Part shown: piece after piece, positions 10,482-18,458 of the stretch
Position numbering within the stretch: the first letter of the stretch is position 1
Layout: each line of letters opens with the position of its first letter
The notes under the pieces: model-generated
What the model saw: only the letters and a program-made list of their open reading frames with translations
What the model was told of the DNA's origin: nothing
Databases searched by the model: none
NCBI RefSeq assembly: GCF_000344615.1
Contig: NZ_KB467824.1
Coordinates: 847,658-911,657, forward strand
DNA length: 64,000 nucleotides
Direction: 5' to 3'
From: Janthinobacterium sp. CG3
GTDB taxonomy: Bacteria; Pseudomonadota; Gammaproteobacteria; Burkholderiales; Burkholderiaceae_D
Made by a program: the position numbers and the translations under genes

Positions 10482-11102
10482 GTGAAAACTCTCTATCCCG
10501 GCTTGTTTGACGACCTGCCATTCTCGCTCGACGAAATCATCTGCGGCGTCGACGAGGCCGGCCGCGGCCCGCTGGCCGGCCCGGTCTTCGCGGCCGCCGT
10601 GATCCTCGACCCGGCCCGGCCGATAGCCGGCCTGCGCGACTCGAAAAAACTCTCGGCGGTGCAGCGCGACGCGCTGGTTCCGCTGATCAAGCAGCACGCG
10701 GTGGCCTGGGCCATCGCCGAATGCTCGGAGGCGGAAATCGACAGCCTCAACATCCTGCAGGCGACCATGCTGGCGATGCGCCGCGCGGTGGAGGCGCTGG
10801 CGACGGCGCCGACGCTGGCCCTGATCGACGGCAACCGCTGCCCGGTGATGCGGATCCAGGCCATCGCCATCGTCGAGGGCGACGACAAGGTCGACTCGAT
10901 CTCGGCCGCCTCGATCCTGGCCAAGACCGCGCGCGACGCCGCGCTGCTGGTGCTGCACGCCAGCTACCCGCACTACGGCTTCGACCAGCACAAGGGCTAC
11001 CCGACCGCGATGCACCTGGCGCGCCTGCGCGAACACGGCGTCTCGCCGGTGCACAGGCGCTCGTACGCGCCGGTGCGCAAACTGCTGGACCAAAACACAT
11101 GA
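10482..11102 (+). CDS. rnhB: Ribonuclease HII
   Basis: This enzyme removes single ribonucleotides and RNA from RNA-DNA hybrids. The 206-residue product has the active-site block [22 protein letters not shown] (Asp and Glu of the DEDD set). It also has [11 protein letters not shown], the IDGNRCP segment, and [18 protein letters not shown]. The start is GTG at 10482 with an AAAGGCG ribosome site; this keeps the usual short N-terminal extension before the first strand. It overlaps the downstream methyltransferase by four bases. lpxB-rnhB-trmH linkage is common in betaproteobacteria. Confidence 0.95.
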   Translation: MKTLYPGLFDDLPFSLDEIICGVDEAGRGPLAGPVFAAAVILDPARPIAGLRDSKKLSAVQRDALVPLIKQHAVAWAIAECSEAEIDSLNILQATMLAMRRAVEALATAPTLALIDGNRCPVMRIQAIAIVEGDDKVDSISAASILAKTARDAALLVLHASYPHYGFDQHKGYPTAMHLARLREHGVSPVHRRSYAPVRKLLDQNT

Positions 11103-11884
11103 AACTGATTTCCTCGCGCGAAAACGCGCTCTACAAAGACCTCAAGCACCTGGCCGGCAGCTCGGCGGCGCGGCGCAAGGCCGGCCGCACGCTGCTCGAC
11201 GGCGTGCATCTGTGCCAGACCTATCTGAACCTGCGCGGCGTGCCGCCGCAGTGCATCGTCAGCGAAAGCGCGCTGCAAAACGCCGAGGTGGCCGACCTGG
11301 TGGCGCGGCTGGAGGCGCAACACGCCAACTGCATCGCCATGCCGGACGCGCTGTACGGCGCCCTCAGCCAGGTCGAGCACGGCGTCGGCATCCTGTTCGT
11401 CATCGAGACGCCGCAGCGCGCCGTCACGGCCGCGCTGAGCGAGTCGGCGGTCCTGCTCGACAACCTGCAAGACCCGGGCAACGTCGGCTCGATCCTGCGC
11501 AGCGCGGCGGCGGCCGGCATCAAACAAGTCTACTGCAGCGGCGGCACGGCGTTTTGCTGGTCGCCGAAGGTGCTGCGCGCGGCCATGGGCGCGCACTTCG
11601 TGCTCGACGTCTACGAAGGCGTCGACCTGGGCGCGCTGGTGTCGAATTCCGCCATCGCGGTGCTGGCCACCAGCGGCTACGCCGAACAGCGCCTGTACGA
11701 CGTCGACCTGCGCCAACCGGTGGCCTGGTTGCTGGGCCACGAAGGGCAGGGCGTCGCCGACGACCTGCTGGCGTTGGCGACGCACCGGGTGGTGATTCCG
11801 CACCAGGGCCAGGTCGAGTCGCTCAACGTCGCGGCCTGCGCCGCCGTATGTTTTTTTGAGCAAGTACGGCAAAATCAGGTATAA
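11099..11884 (+). CDS. TrmH-family (SPOUT) RNA methyltransferase
   Basis: This is an S-adenosylmethionine-dependent 2'-O-ribose RNA methyltransferase, either for rRNA or tRNA. The 261-residue product has an N-terminal substrate-binding region ([14 protein letters not shown]). The three SPOUT motifs follow: [28 protein letters not shown] and [12 protein letters not shown]. Together these form the trefoil-knot SAM site. The ATG overlaps the rnhB stop. The exact nucleotide target cannot be read from sequence, so no symbol is given. It is the last gene of the envelope cluster. Confidence 0.9.
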   Translation: MKLISSRENALYKDLKHLAGSSAARRKAGRTLLDGVHLCQTYLNLRGVPPQCIVSESALQNAEVADLVARLEAQHANCIAMPDALYGALSQVEHGVGILFVIETPQRAVTAALSESAVLLDNLQDPGNVGSILRSAAAAGIKQVYCSGGTAFCWSPKVLRAAMGAHFVLDVYEGVDLGALVSNSAIAVLATSGYAEQRLYDVDLRQPVAWLLGHEGQGVADDLLALATHRVVIPHQGQVESLNVAACAAVCFFEQVRQNQV

Positions 11885-11970
11885 GCCCCGGCCAATCTAA
11901 GGTAAGGTGGAGCAATAAAGCGCCCGAAACGGCAATCGACACCAACGGCTGCGAACCGGGGTCAACCCCA

Positions 11971-12098
11971 ATGCCGCCAAGTTAATCAATTCGTAGGTCG
12001 GGTTAGCCGGAACGGCGTAACCCGACCGGCGTCGGCAGCGGCCCGGCGTCGGATTACGCTTCGCTAATCCGACCTACGACAGCCTAACTTGGCGGCAT
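11971..12098. repeat. Family A palindromic element, complete copy (MITE-like)
   Basis: This 128-bp element has perfect 14-bp terminal inverted repeats, ATGCCGCCAAGTTA at the left and its complement at the right. An inner pair of arms runs CGTAGGTCGG (left) to CCGACCTACG (right). It carries no coding potential. A related hairpin, or part of it, recurs at 19832, 22909, 34158, 36798 and 50565. It sits between two halves of a family B-like element (CGGGGTCAACCCC ending at 11969, and CCCACGCCCTTGGTTT at 12115-12130), which suggests insertion into that element. The remaining DNA between the methyltransferase and the EAL gene holds no gene. Confidence 0.75.
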
Positions 12099-12160
12099 GA
12101 GGATCAAACCCCAGCCCACGCCCTTGGTTTTACCTGGCGCCGCAGCCAACCGGAGCAGCA

Positions 12161-13360
12161 ATGGATATCGCGCAGTTGCACTTTCTCGTCGCCGAGGGCG
12201 ACCCGGCCCAGCGCAAGGCGCTGCTGGAGCTGCTGGCGCACCTGGGCGCGGCCCGCGTCACCGACGTGGCCGACGGCCACACGGCGCTGCGCAGCTTCCA
12301 GGCCGGCATCGTGCCGACGCTGGACATCGGCATCATCGACCTGGCGCTGCCCGGCATGGACGGCCTGGAGCTGATCCGCCGCCTGGCCGAGGCGCGCTGC
12401 GCGGCCGGCATCATCGTCATCGGCGCGCAAACCGACGCCGTGCTGTTTTCCGTCGAAACCATGGCGCAGGCCTACGGCGTCAACATGCTCGGCACCATCG
12501 CCAAGCCGGTCACCGCGGCCGCGCTGGAAGACTTGATCGGCAATTTCCAGCACGCCGGAGCGGTCGCCGCCGCCCATGTCGAGCATCCCGTGTTCAGCTT
12601 CGCGCAGGTGGGGCAGGGCTTGCAGGCGCGCCAGTTCGAACCGTTCTTCCAACCCAAGATCGAATTGGCGACCGGCCAGGTCAAGGGACTGGAAATGTTC
12701 GCCCGCTGGTTGCACCCGGAGCACGGCACGCTGGGGCCGGCCTCCTTCATCGACGCGCTGGAGGAAAACAAGCGGGTCGACTTCCTCGACTGGAGCATGA
12801 TCGACAAATCGGTGGCGGCCTGCCGCCGGCTGCACGACCAGGGCATCCCGATCTCCATCGCCATCAACGTGGCGCCGCAAACGCTGGGGCAGCCGGCCTT
12901 CATGGCGCAGATGGACGCCTGCCTGGCGCGGCACCGCATACTGGCCGACTACATCACCTTCGAGATGCCGGAATCGGCGGTGCTCAGCTCCGAGCCGCAC
13001 TTCCTCGAACGGCTGCTGCGGCTGCGCATCCAGGGCTTCGGCCTGGCCATCGACGACTACGGCACCTCGCGCTCGAACCTGCAACTGCTGGCGCGCATCC
13101 CCTTCACCGAATTGAAGATCGACCGCAGCTTCGTCGATGGCGCCTCCAAAAGCCGGGCGCTGGGCACCGTGCTCAGCTCCTGCCTGGGGCTGGCGCGCAG
13201 CCTGGAGCGGCGCTCGGTGGCGGTGGGCGTCGAAACCCGCGAGGACTGGGACTTCCTGCAAGGGCTGGGTTGCACCTACGCCCAGGGCTACTACATCGCT
13301 AAGCCGATGCCGGTGGACGAATTCCCGGCATGGCTGGCAGACTGGCGGCATTACTTCTAG
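12161..13360 (+). CDS. Response regulator receiver-EAL domain protein
   Basis: This is a predicted cyclic-di-GMP phosphodiesterase or sensor under phosphorelay control. The 399-residue protein has a receiver domain (about 5-125) with a phospho-acceptor aspartate in IIDLALPGMDG and the conserved KP in IAKPVT. An EAL domain follows (about 150-390). The EAL signature itself reads EMF (GLEMFARW), but the other catalytic positions are kept: INVAPQ, FEMPES, IDDYGTS, LKIDRSF, GVETRED and AQGYYIAKPM. It may therefore still bind or hydrolyse c-di-GMP; activity is uncertain. The start follows a weak GGAGCAGC site. It appears to be a single-gene unit next to repeats. Confidence 0.85.
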   Translation: MDIAQLHFLVAEGDPAQRKALLELLAHLGAARVTDVADGHTALRSFQAGIVPTLDIGIIDLALPGMDGLELIRRLAEARCAAGIIVIGAQTDAVLFSVETMAQAYGVNMLGTIAKPVTAAALEDLIGNFQHAGAVAAAHVEHPVFSFAQVGQGLQARQFEPFFQPKIELATGQVKGLEMFARWLHPEHGTLGPASFIDALEENKRVDFLDWSMIDKSVAACRRLHDQGIPISIAINVAPQTLGQPAFMAQMDACLARHRILADYITFEMPESAVLSSEPHFLERLLRLRIQGFGLAIDDYGTSRSNLQLLARIPFTELKIDRSFVDGASKSRALGTVLSSCLGLARSLERRSVAVGVETREDWDFLQGLGCTYAQGYYIAKPMPVDEFPAWLADWRHYF

Positions 13361-13403
13361 TTGCTTTCGTCGGTTGGGGGCAAATGCTCAGTGCCTATGG
13401 GAA

Positions 13404-13436
13404 TGACCGTCAGCTATCGGCCAAAAGCGGACATCG
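13404..13436 (+). repeat. Relic repeat copy 1 (GACCG...AGCGGACAT type)
   Basis: This short stretch reads GACCGTCAGC, then TATCGGCCAAAAGCGGACATCG. A similar sequence occurs in the opposite direction at 16000-16032, and a shorter similar one at 17333-17366. Together these lie at both ends of, and inside, the AT-rich accessory region. No ORF covers it. The match is by eye and imperfect. Confidence 0.45.
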
Positions 13437-13520
13437 TAGATAACGTGATGCGGACGTGTGTTTTGGCGGACATCGAGACAGGAGTGCGCCCGACATTATC
13501 ACTAAACTCAAAGGAATGGC

Positions 13521-14498
13521 ATGGATGAGAAGGAATTGTTGCGCGTTATCGCTTCCTCGAAGATTTTCAAGAATTGGCACTGGTTAAGCTACCACTTCGG
13601 AAGTCAAATTAACGGCAGACCTCATCCACTGGCTCAGGCAGTAATTTCGGCTTGCCTGATTTGCGAAGCAAAGATGCCCGGTTATGCGCCGCAATTCATT
13701 GAGCGCTTGGCAGGAGTGTCGGGGAGGGAGAAGCATATGCCAGATTGGGAGCAACTTCTTCAGCAGCTCGCCGAACTTCATGTAATCTCTTGGGTTGCAA
13801 GCTGGTACGGTGAGGGACTAGCTACGTTTGAACTCGAACCGACTACGCAACAATCGAAAAAAAACCCCGAAATCCTGTTCTCTACTGCTACACAGAACGT
13901 TGGTGTCGAGGTAAAAGCCCCAGCAATTTTCAAGCATTGGGAATCGCGTTCCGGAAACCCCATCCAATTTGCTTCGCGCTTTGCGCCTAAAGAAGTCATT
14001 GAAAAGTTGGTAGGTGACCAGTCGTCAACTCTGCCGCGCGATAATCCGGTTAAGGACTTCTTAATTAGCGCAAATGAAAAATTCTCCGGCTTTGCCTCGA
14101 GGGACCCGGGATTCATCGGCATTCTCGTAATTTGTTGGGACGATCACATATATGAGCCAATCTCTTCACTTATCCAGCCAGACTGCGGCCTCCTGACAGA
14201 GAATTCTTTTTTTAGAGATCAAGATGGACGTCCTCATCGATTCGACAATATTTCTGGAATAATCTTAATTCGCCACCTATATCAACTAGTTAGGGCTTGT
14301 AGGGACGAACCATTGATGGACGGGATTTCTCATCCGCTAGATTATGGGAAACAGGGCCAATTCCCTTGGAAGGCTTTTATCCAAAATCCTCACGGAAGGC
14401 CTGTTCCCAAAGAAGTGTTAGAGTGTTTTGATGGGCGCGAAATATGTGACGAGATGGGCGCGGAATATCGGCCTCAGGAATTTATTATGTGGCTTTAA
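13521..14498 (+). CDS. Unrecognised protein with PD-(D/E)XK nuclease-like motif
   Basis: Not a family I recognise. The 325-residue protein has no signal peptide or membrane segment. Around residues 104-134 it shows FELEPTTQQSKKNPEI, then twelve residues later GVEVKAPA. The spacing of Glu117 (NPE), Glu130 and Lys132 (VEVK) fits the core of PD-(D/E)XK nucleases, preceded by Glu-rich strand residues. A later hydrophobic strand (GFIGILVICWDD, about 200-211) could be another core strand. Codon use and GC are clearly lower than in neighbours, as expected for acquired DNA. The ATG at 13521 follows AAAGGAATGGC, a good ribosome site. It is the first of three genes in an accessory island. A nuclease role is inference from one motif. 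Confidence 0.6.
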   Translation: MDEKELLRVIASSKIFKNWHWLSYHFGSQINGRPHPLAQAVISACLICEAKMPGYAPQFIERLAGVSGREKHMPDWEQLLQQLAELHVISWVASWYGEGLATFELEPTTQQSKKNPEILFSTATQNVGVEVKAPAIFKHWESRSGNPIQFASRFAPKEVIEKLVGDQSSTLPRDNPVKDFLISANEKFSGFASRDPGFIGILVICWDDHIYEPISSLIQPDCGLLTENSFFRDQDGRPHRFDNISGIILIRHLYQLVRACRDEPLMDGISHPLDYGKQGQFPWKAFIQNPHGRPVPKEVLECFDGREICDEMGAEYRPQEFIMWL

Positions 14499-14625
14499 TC
14501 GAGAGCTGAGCTAGTCGATAATCCGCTAATCGGATAAAATAAGCTCGTGTAGAGTGAGCTCCACATTCCGGCAACAGATGGTTGAAAAACACTGGACGCA
14601 CGACACTTTAACTTTATGAAAAGCC

Positions 14626-15966
14626 ATGTACGCACGATTTCTCTCTGCCCCCGATTCTGATGGCACTTTTGACTACTTCTCTAACGTCCTCACACTTTTA
14701 CAATACACTCAAATCGATTCCGCAGACATTCATGCCGCAATAAATTGGAAGTTCGGTGAGCCGATGGATCGACGGATGTTGAAAATCCGTGCTCTTGTAT
14801 ATCACGAGATAACCCATTTTTTAGATTTGCACACAACTTTCTGGGGCCGTCAATATGTAGTGCGCAAACTTAACTTCGCTCAGTCATTGGCAAGAGACCT
14901 TCTAGACGTGGACGACAGGCTGGCCGTATTTGCCGTAGAGACAGGAGAAATCGATATACACAAAGAACTAATTGTCGAAGGAACGCTACCGCCAACGGCC
15001 TGTCAGCGCCTCACTCATCAGCTGCAGTACGAAGAAAAATTTGGCGTGGTTTTGATAATAAACTACTGCAATGGCGATACGATCCATCATCAGGTTCCTC
15101 TCAGCACTCTTTCTTTGCTAGAAGCGCACGCCACAGCCAACGAATTCCTATGTATTCTCGAGTATGCAGCGACGACCAGCGATCCAGTTGATGCTGCAAT
15201 TATCAATCGAGAAACACGAGAAAGCTTTGATGATCTGCTCGACGACGTATCAAGGATCGAATATTCCGTCCTACTTAACCTAGCCAGGATTCATTTCCCT
15301 GATCTCGGTCTTAAGTCGCTTATGGCGATGATTTCGACCTTAGCGCGCTTCGCTTTGGACGCGAATTTCATCAGAATTGGAATAATTGCCAACCGAATTG
15401 AAGAAACATTTTCGAACCTCCGTCTTGGCCACTTTCTTTCGATGGAATTAAGACGAAACTCTCAAAGGGCGTTGATTTTTTTTAAGACCGTACTTTTTAT
15501 GTACGAATGGAAGGAGTTGCTTTGCCCAGCGGACAAATACATATATCTCGCCTTAGTGGAGTCCGATCCACATGCCGCAATGGTAGAAATGTGGGTCAAA
15601 TACAAAGGGATGGATATCGAAGATTTCGGTGACAGCTTCGAGTTTCTTTTCGAAAAATCTCTGGAAGGACTAGGTAAGTATCAAACCACGTTATGCGATG
15701 CAATGCTTGCAGCAGAGAATTTTCAGAATAGAAAGATCATAGGCAATCGCCCTATTGGTTCAATCGCCCTGCCGAGTCTGAAGTTGATAGACATGGTCCT
15801 GCATGACGGCACTATTGTAAAGACTCCAAATTCGATCAACCTTGATATTGAAGCATATTTTAACATCAACATGAATCTATTCTCGCGCATGGAAAGACAG
15901 TACCGGGAATATAGAGGAACGAGAATACACATGCCTCCGGATACGATCGAATACTTTCTTTCTTAG
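14626..15966 (+). CDS. Unrecognised protein with HEITH metallopeptidase-like motif
   Basis: Not a family I recognise. The 446-residue protein has no obvious signal peptide. Residues 60-64 read HEITH inside LVYHEITHFLDLHTTFWG, the HExxH pattern of zinc metallopeptidases flanked by hydrophobic residues as in gluzincins. A possible third ligand is Glu166 in LLEAHATANEFL, about 100 residues later. The rest is mainly helical with no repeats. The DNA is low-GC like its neighbours. The ATG at 14626 has no strong ribosome site. It is separated from the upstream gene by 127 bp and from the next by 241 bp, so each of the three island genes may have its own promoter. Peptidase activity is inferred from motif only. 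Confidence 0.6.
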   Translation: MYARFLSAPDSDGTFDYFSNVLTLLQYTQIDSADIHAAINWKFGEPMDRRMLKIRALVYHEITHFLDLHTTFWGRQYVVRKLNFAQSLARDLLDVDDRLAVFAVETGEIDIHKELIVEGTLPPTACQRLTHQLQYEEKFGVVLIINYCNGDTIHHQVPLSTLSLLEAHATANEFLCILEYAATTSDPVDAAIINRETRESFDDLLDDVSRIEYSVLLNLARIHFPDLGLKSLMAMISTLARFALDANFIRIGIIANRIEETFSNLRLGHFLSMELRRNSQRALIFFKTVLFMYEWKELLCPADKYIYLALVESDPHAAMVEMWVKYKGMDIEDFGDSFEFLFEKSLEGLGKYQTTLCDAMLAAENFQNRKIIGNRPIGSIALPSLKLIDMVLHDGTIVKTPNSINLDIEAYFNINMNLFSRMERQYREYRGTRIHMPPDTIEYFLS

Positions 15967-15999
15967 AGTCAATAACGTAACTGGATGAGCTAATGGCGA

Positions 16000-16032
16000 C
16001 AAGGTCCGCTTCGGGTCGGAAGCAGTCGGTCG
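16000..16032 (-). repeat. Relic repeat copy 2 (inverted relative to copy 1)
   Basis: Read on the minus strand this is GACCGACTGCTTCCGACCC, then GAAGCGGACCTTG. That resembles the stretch at 13404-13436 with the same GACCG start and AGCGGAC end. It lies between the HEITH gene and the HEPN-like gene. The surrounding 241-bp gap (15967-16207) has no gene but also holds a perfect palindrome further right. Confidence 0.45.
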
Positions 16033-16151
16033 CGACAAGCAGATGCCTGGGCGACGAACACCCGGGACACTACGGCAATTGTGCTTCCAAGCGAGATTGC
16101 AGGGCAAGCTGCTGCTGTATTCGATACCAATTGATAAGCGGTGCCAGCATG

Positions 16152-16173
16152 GCATAATCGCTAGCGATTATGC
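16152..16173. promoter_or_regulatory. Perfect 22-bp palindrome, probable operator
   Basis: The half-site GCATAATCGCT is followed directly by its exact complement, giving an uninterrupted 22-bp dyad. It is centred about 45 bp upstream of the ATG at 16208. AT-rich sequence suitable for a promoter follows it (TAAATTTGCATTAATTT). Uninterrupted dyads of this length upstream of a start are typical of dimeric repressor sites. No regulator gene is seen in the island, so the binding protein is unknown. Confidence 0.6.
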
Positions 16174-16207
16174 TCAGATAAATTTGCATTAATTTCGAAC
16201 TGTTTAC

Positions 16208-17080
16208 ATGACTAAGAACCGAGTTCCAATGTATCCACGGGATGGCGCCGCCTCATTTAAATTGCCCTCTGAAAAAGAAGGGACGATTCAGCGAATGATC
16301 CCACTTGGGGAGTTTGCTGAAATGTTCACTGAGGAAGAGACGTTTAAAGTTCAGAGTCCCGAATCAGTAGATCCCGAAAGGACAAATCCGCATGCAATGT
16401 GGGTTACAGCAAAGATTGCAGATGTTGGATCGTCTTCTCCCATAGTGGCAAGGACACTTATCATGGCGCATGACATGCTGAGAAGCCGTATTCCGTTAAG
16501 CGATGATCAGAAGATAAAAAACGTGCTCCTGCTAATGCATAAGATCAAGAACAATCTTTTGCAATGCAGCCACTCCTCGGCCACTTACATTGAAGCTGAG
16601 AAAGAGCAAGCTGAGGTATTTGCGAATACAGTTCAAGGAGGCAGTACCCGAGCATACGCAAACTTCCCTGTTGTTCCCGACATCGAATCAACGGTTACGA
16701 ATTTCCTTATCTCCGCTCGGCGAATCATTACTGACGTATGCCAAATCCCTGTTCACTTTTTGGATACGAAGCAAACTCATAGTTCACTCGACTATCTTCT
16801 CGACAAGGAATTGGTACCCCGTCTTGGCAACGAACACCGAATGGTCATCTGGTTCAAAGAGAAAGCCGATAGCATCAAAAGGATTATCGCATTTCGAAAC
16901 GGGCAAGAACATGGGGCCACAACGAAGGGCGCAACGCTCGTTATTGAGAATTTTGCGCTACTACCGACCAATGAAGTGCATGTGCCTTTGTGGTATTTGG
17001 ACGGACAAAGTCCCACTTCCATTGCTGAAGAGATGCCGATTATGGTAGAGGCCTTAGTTGATTCGCGGAAACGATGTTAG
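16208..17080 (+). CDS. Unrecognised protein with HEPN-like RNxxxH motif, 3' frameshifted
   Basis: Function not recognised. The 290-residue reading is mostly helical and cytosolic. Near the C-terminus it has IIAFRNGQEHG, with Arg230, Asn231 and His235 in the RNxxxH arrangement seen in HEPN-domain RNases. A helix rich in K and N (MHKIKNNLLQC, about 110-120) lies upstream. The C-terminus as read (DSRKRC) looks artificial. One base earlier in frame, the DNA continues as an open reading FAETMLVGCIDATLP and on to 17226, which looks like the native tail, so the intact protein would have about 339 residues. Low GC like its neighbours. HEPN assignment rests on one motif and predicted helices. Confidence 0.5.
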   Translation: MTKNRVPMYPRDGAASFKLPSEKEGTIQRMIPLGEFAEMFTEEETFKVQSPESVDPERTNPHAMWVTAKIADVGSSSPIVARTLIMAHDMLRSRIPLSDDQKIKNVLLLMHKIKNNLLQCSHSSATYIEAEKEQAEVFANTVQGGSTRAYANFPVVPDIESTVTNFLISARRIITDVCQIPVHFLDTKQTHSSLDYLLDKELVPRLGNEHRMVIWFKEKADSIKRIIAFRNGQEHGATTKGATLVIENFALLPTNEVHVPLWYLDGQSPTSIAEEMPIMVEALVDSRKRC

Positions 17081-17226
17081 TCGGCTGTATTGATGCGACC
17101 TTGCCTGATTTTCCACCGATGATGTTGGTGCAAGCAAAGCTTAAACCAGTGTGTCCGGTCCAGTACGAGCTCATCGTTGACGCTTCACGTCTAAAGTTTC
17201 CAACTGCGGAGCAGGAAGCTAAATAG
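17062..17226 (+). pseudogene. Out-of-frame 3' tail of the HEPN-like gene
   Basis: In the frame one base back from the 16208 gene, the DNA is open from 17062 to the TAG at 17224. It encodes FAETMLVGCIDATLPDFPP, then MMLVQAKLKPVCPVQYELIV and a short polar end. It joins smoothly after Asp285 of the upstream reading if one base is restored near 17060. An ATG at 17074 (overlapping the upstream stop) could alternatively start a free 50-residue protein, but there is no ribosome site other than coupling. A single-base deletion or a sequencing error is the likeliest explanation. Confidence 0.5.
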
Positions 17227-17332
17227 GTATGCAGGTTGAGATTCGCATTTTTTTCATTGTCCTGCACACGCGGCTTCGACGGTTGGTAAGTCTTGGATCG
17301 AAGGCATTTCAATCTCAAGCGTTGTATATTCC

Positions 17333-17366
17333 AAAGTCCGCTTTGGGGCGTTTGCGGACTGTCAGC
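17333..17366 (-). repeat. Relic repeat copy 3 (partial)
   Basis: Plus-strand AAAGTCCGCTTTGGGGCG, then TTTGCGGACTGTCAGC, shares the GTCCGCTT core with copy 2 and the CTGTCAGC piece with copy 1. It lies just beyond the last island gene. Similarity is short and was judged by eye. Confidence 0.35.
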
Positions 17367-17433
17367 GCTATCGGGGAATTATTGTGGGAATATTTGAAAC
17401 CACATTGTCGATTTTCTGGACTATGGCGCTCGC

Positions 17434-17481
17434 CCTGTGGCTACCGCAATTTCACTTTACGGAATTGCCACAGGTTTTTTT
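17434..17481 (+). terminator. Rho-independent terminator at island end
   Basis: The arms CCTGTGGC (17434-17441) and GCCACAGG (17467-17474) pair perfectly, with extra pairing AATT/AATT inside the loop. Seven T residues follow (17475-17481). The T-run is on the plus strand, so it terminates transcripts coming from the accessory island. It lies next to the end of the minus-strand lipoprotein gene. The 17227-17433 stretch before it contains no convincing gene. Confidence 0.75.
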
Positions 17482-17495
17482 ATCTTAGACTTTAC

Positions 17496-18239
17496 TTAGC
17501 GAATGCCGAGGAAAGCGGTTCCGTGGTTGCGCGACGCGTCCGTGCCAGCGATCAGCAATTGGCGCCGGCCGTTGGCAAGCGGATATTCCACCGCAATACC
17601 GCTAGCGTTCTGTCCAGCCGTGCTGCAGGGCGCGGAACCAAACGCCAGCGTGAAATCGAATATATTCTTTCCCGATGCGCGCGGCTTCATGGCGCCGCTA
17701 AACGAGCAGCCGTTGGACGAGCCGGTGAAGGCGCCAGTCGCAGCGACAGTCAACGTAACCGGCTTGCCCAGCAGGTCGGTCAGATTCCACGCCCCGGCGA
17801 TATTGGCGAGCTTGGCCTCGGTATCGTACAAGTAGGTCGAATTCGGTAAAGTGGTGCTGCCGACAAATTTGTATTCGATCGGGCCTTCCGTCACAGTACC
17901 GTTCAAGCTCGTCTTCGGCACATATTTGGTGTTGAGGGTGCCTGACAGGACGGTTCCGTCTGCTACGAACTCTTTCAGATTGGTCGAGGTCAGGTTGCCA
18001 TTATCGACCTTGCCGCTGCCTTGAATGAAGCCGCCGACCGCGAGGCCGCCACCGACAAGTGGTGCGCCAAACAGCGTGTAAAATTCATGGTCCTCCAACA
18101 CGACCGTATAGTGGACGGCGGCGTTGTCGATAGTTCCTTCATACACGCCTTCTGCGCTAGCTATCGAATCGCCGCCGCCGCAACCGGCCAGTAGTATCGA
18201 TAATAAGGAAGCGGCCACTGTTGCATGTTGATATTTCAT
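17496..18239 (-). CDS. Predicted lipoprotein of unknown function
   Basis: The 247-residue product begins MKYQHATVAASLLSILLAGCGGG, a signal peptide with a clear lipobox (LLAGC), so the mature N-terminal Cys should be lipidated. The mature part is rich in Gly, Thr and Ser and predicted mainly beta. It has no motif I recognise; two Cys in the C-terminal half (NGCSF and APCST) may form a disulphide. The ATG at 18239 is chosen because it starts the signal peptide; an upstream TTG at 18263 would add eight polar residues. It is divergent from the Amj-type gene, with an AT-rich 219-bp region between them that must hold both promoters. Confidence 0.75.
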   Translation of the reverse strand: MKYQHATVAASLLSILLAGCGGGDSIASAEGVYEGTIDNAAVHYTVVLEDHEFYTLFGAPLVGGGLAVGGFIQGSGKVDNGNLTSTNLKEFVADGTVLSGTLNTKYVPKTSLNGTVTEGPIEYKFVGSTTLPNSTYLYDTEAKLANIAGAWNLTDLLGKPVTLTVAATGAFTGSSNGCSFSGAMKPRASGKNIFDFTLAFGSAPCSTAGQNASGIAVEYPLANGRRQLLIAGTDASRNHGTAFLGIR

Positions 18240-18458
18240 TTTAAATTCCCGTAAATTCACCAAAAGAATTAATTTTACGGGAGAACAAAGAAAATATCTT
18301 TAAATTAACTTTCAAATTTATTGTTTTAAAACAAGATAGTTTTTGGCAAATTGTGAACATGTTTTCGCACGGGAGAACTGGTAGTAACTATTTTACAACT
18401 GATTTGTTGTATCATGTGGCGCATTCGCCATCCGTACCTGTCTTGAAAGCGTCTACCG

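Noticed and set aside
17229-17849. 206-codon plus-strand ORF
   Set aside because: It runs through a terminator hairpin and across the minus-strand lipoprotein gene with a clear lipobox; no ribosome site.
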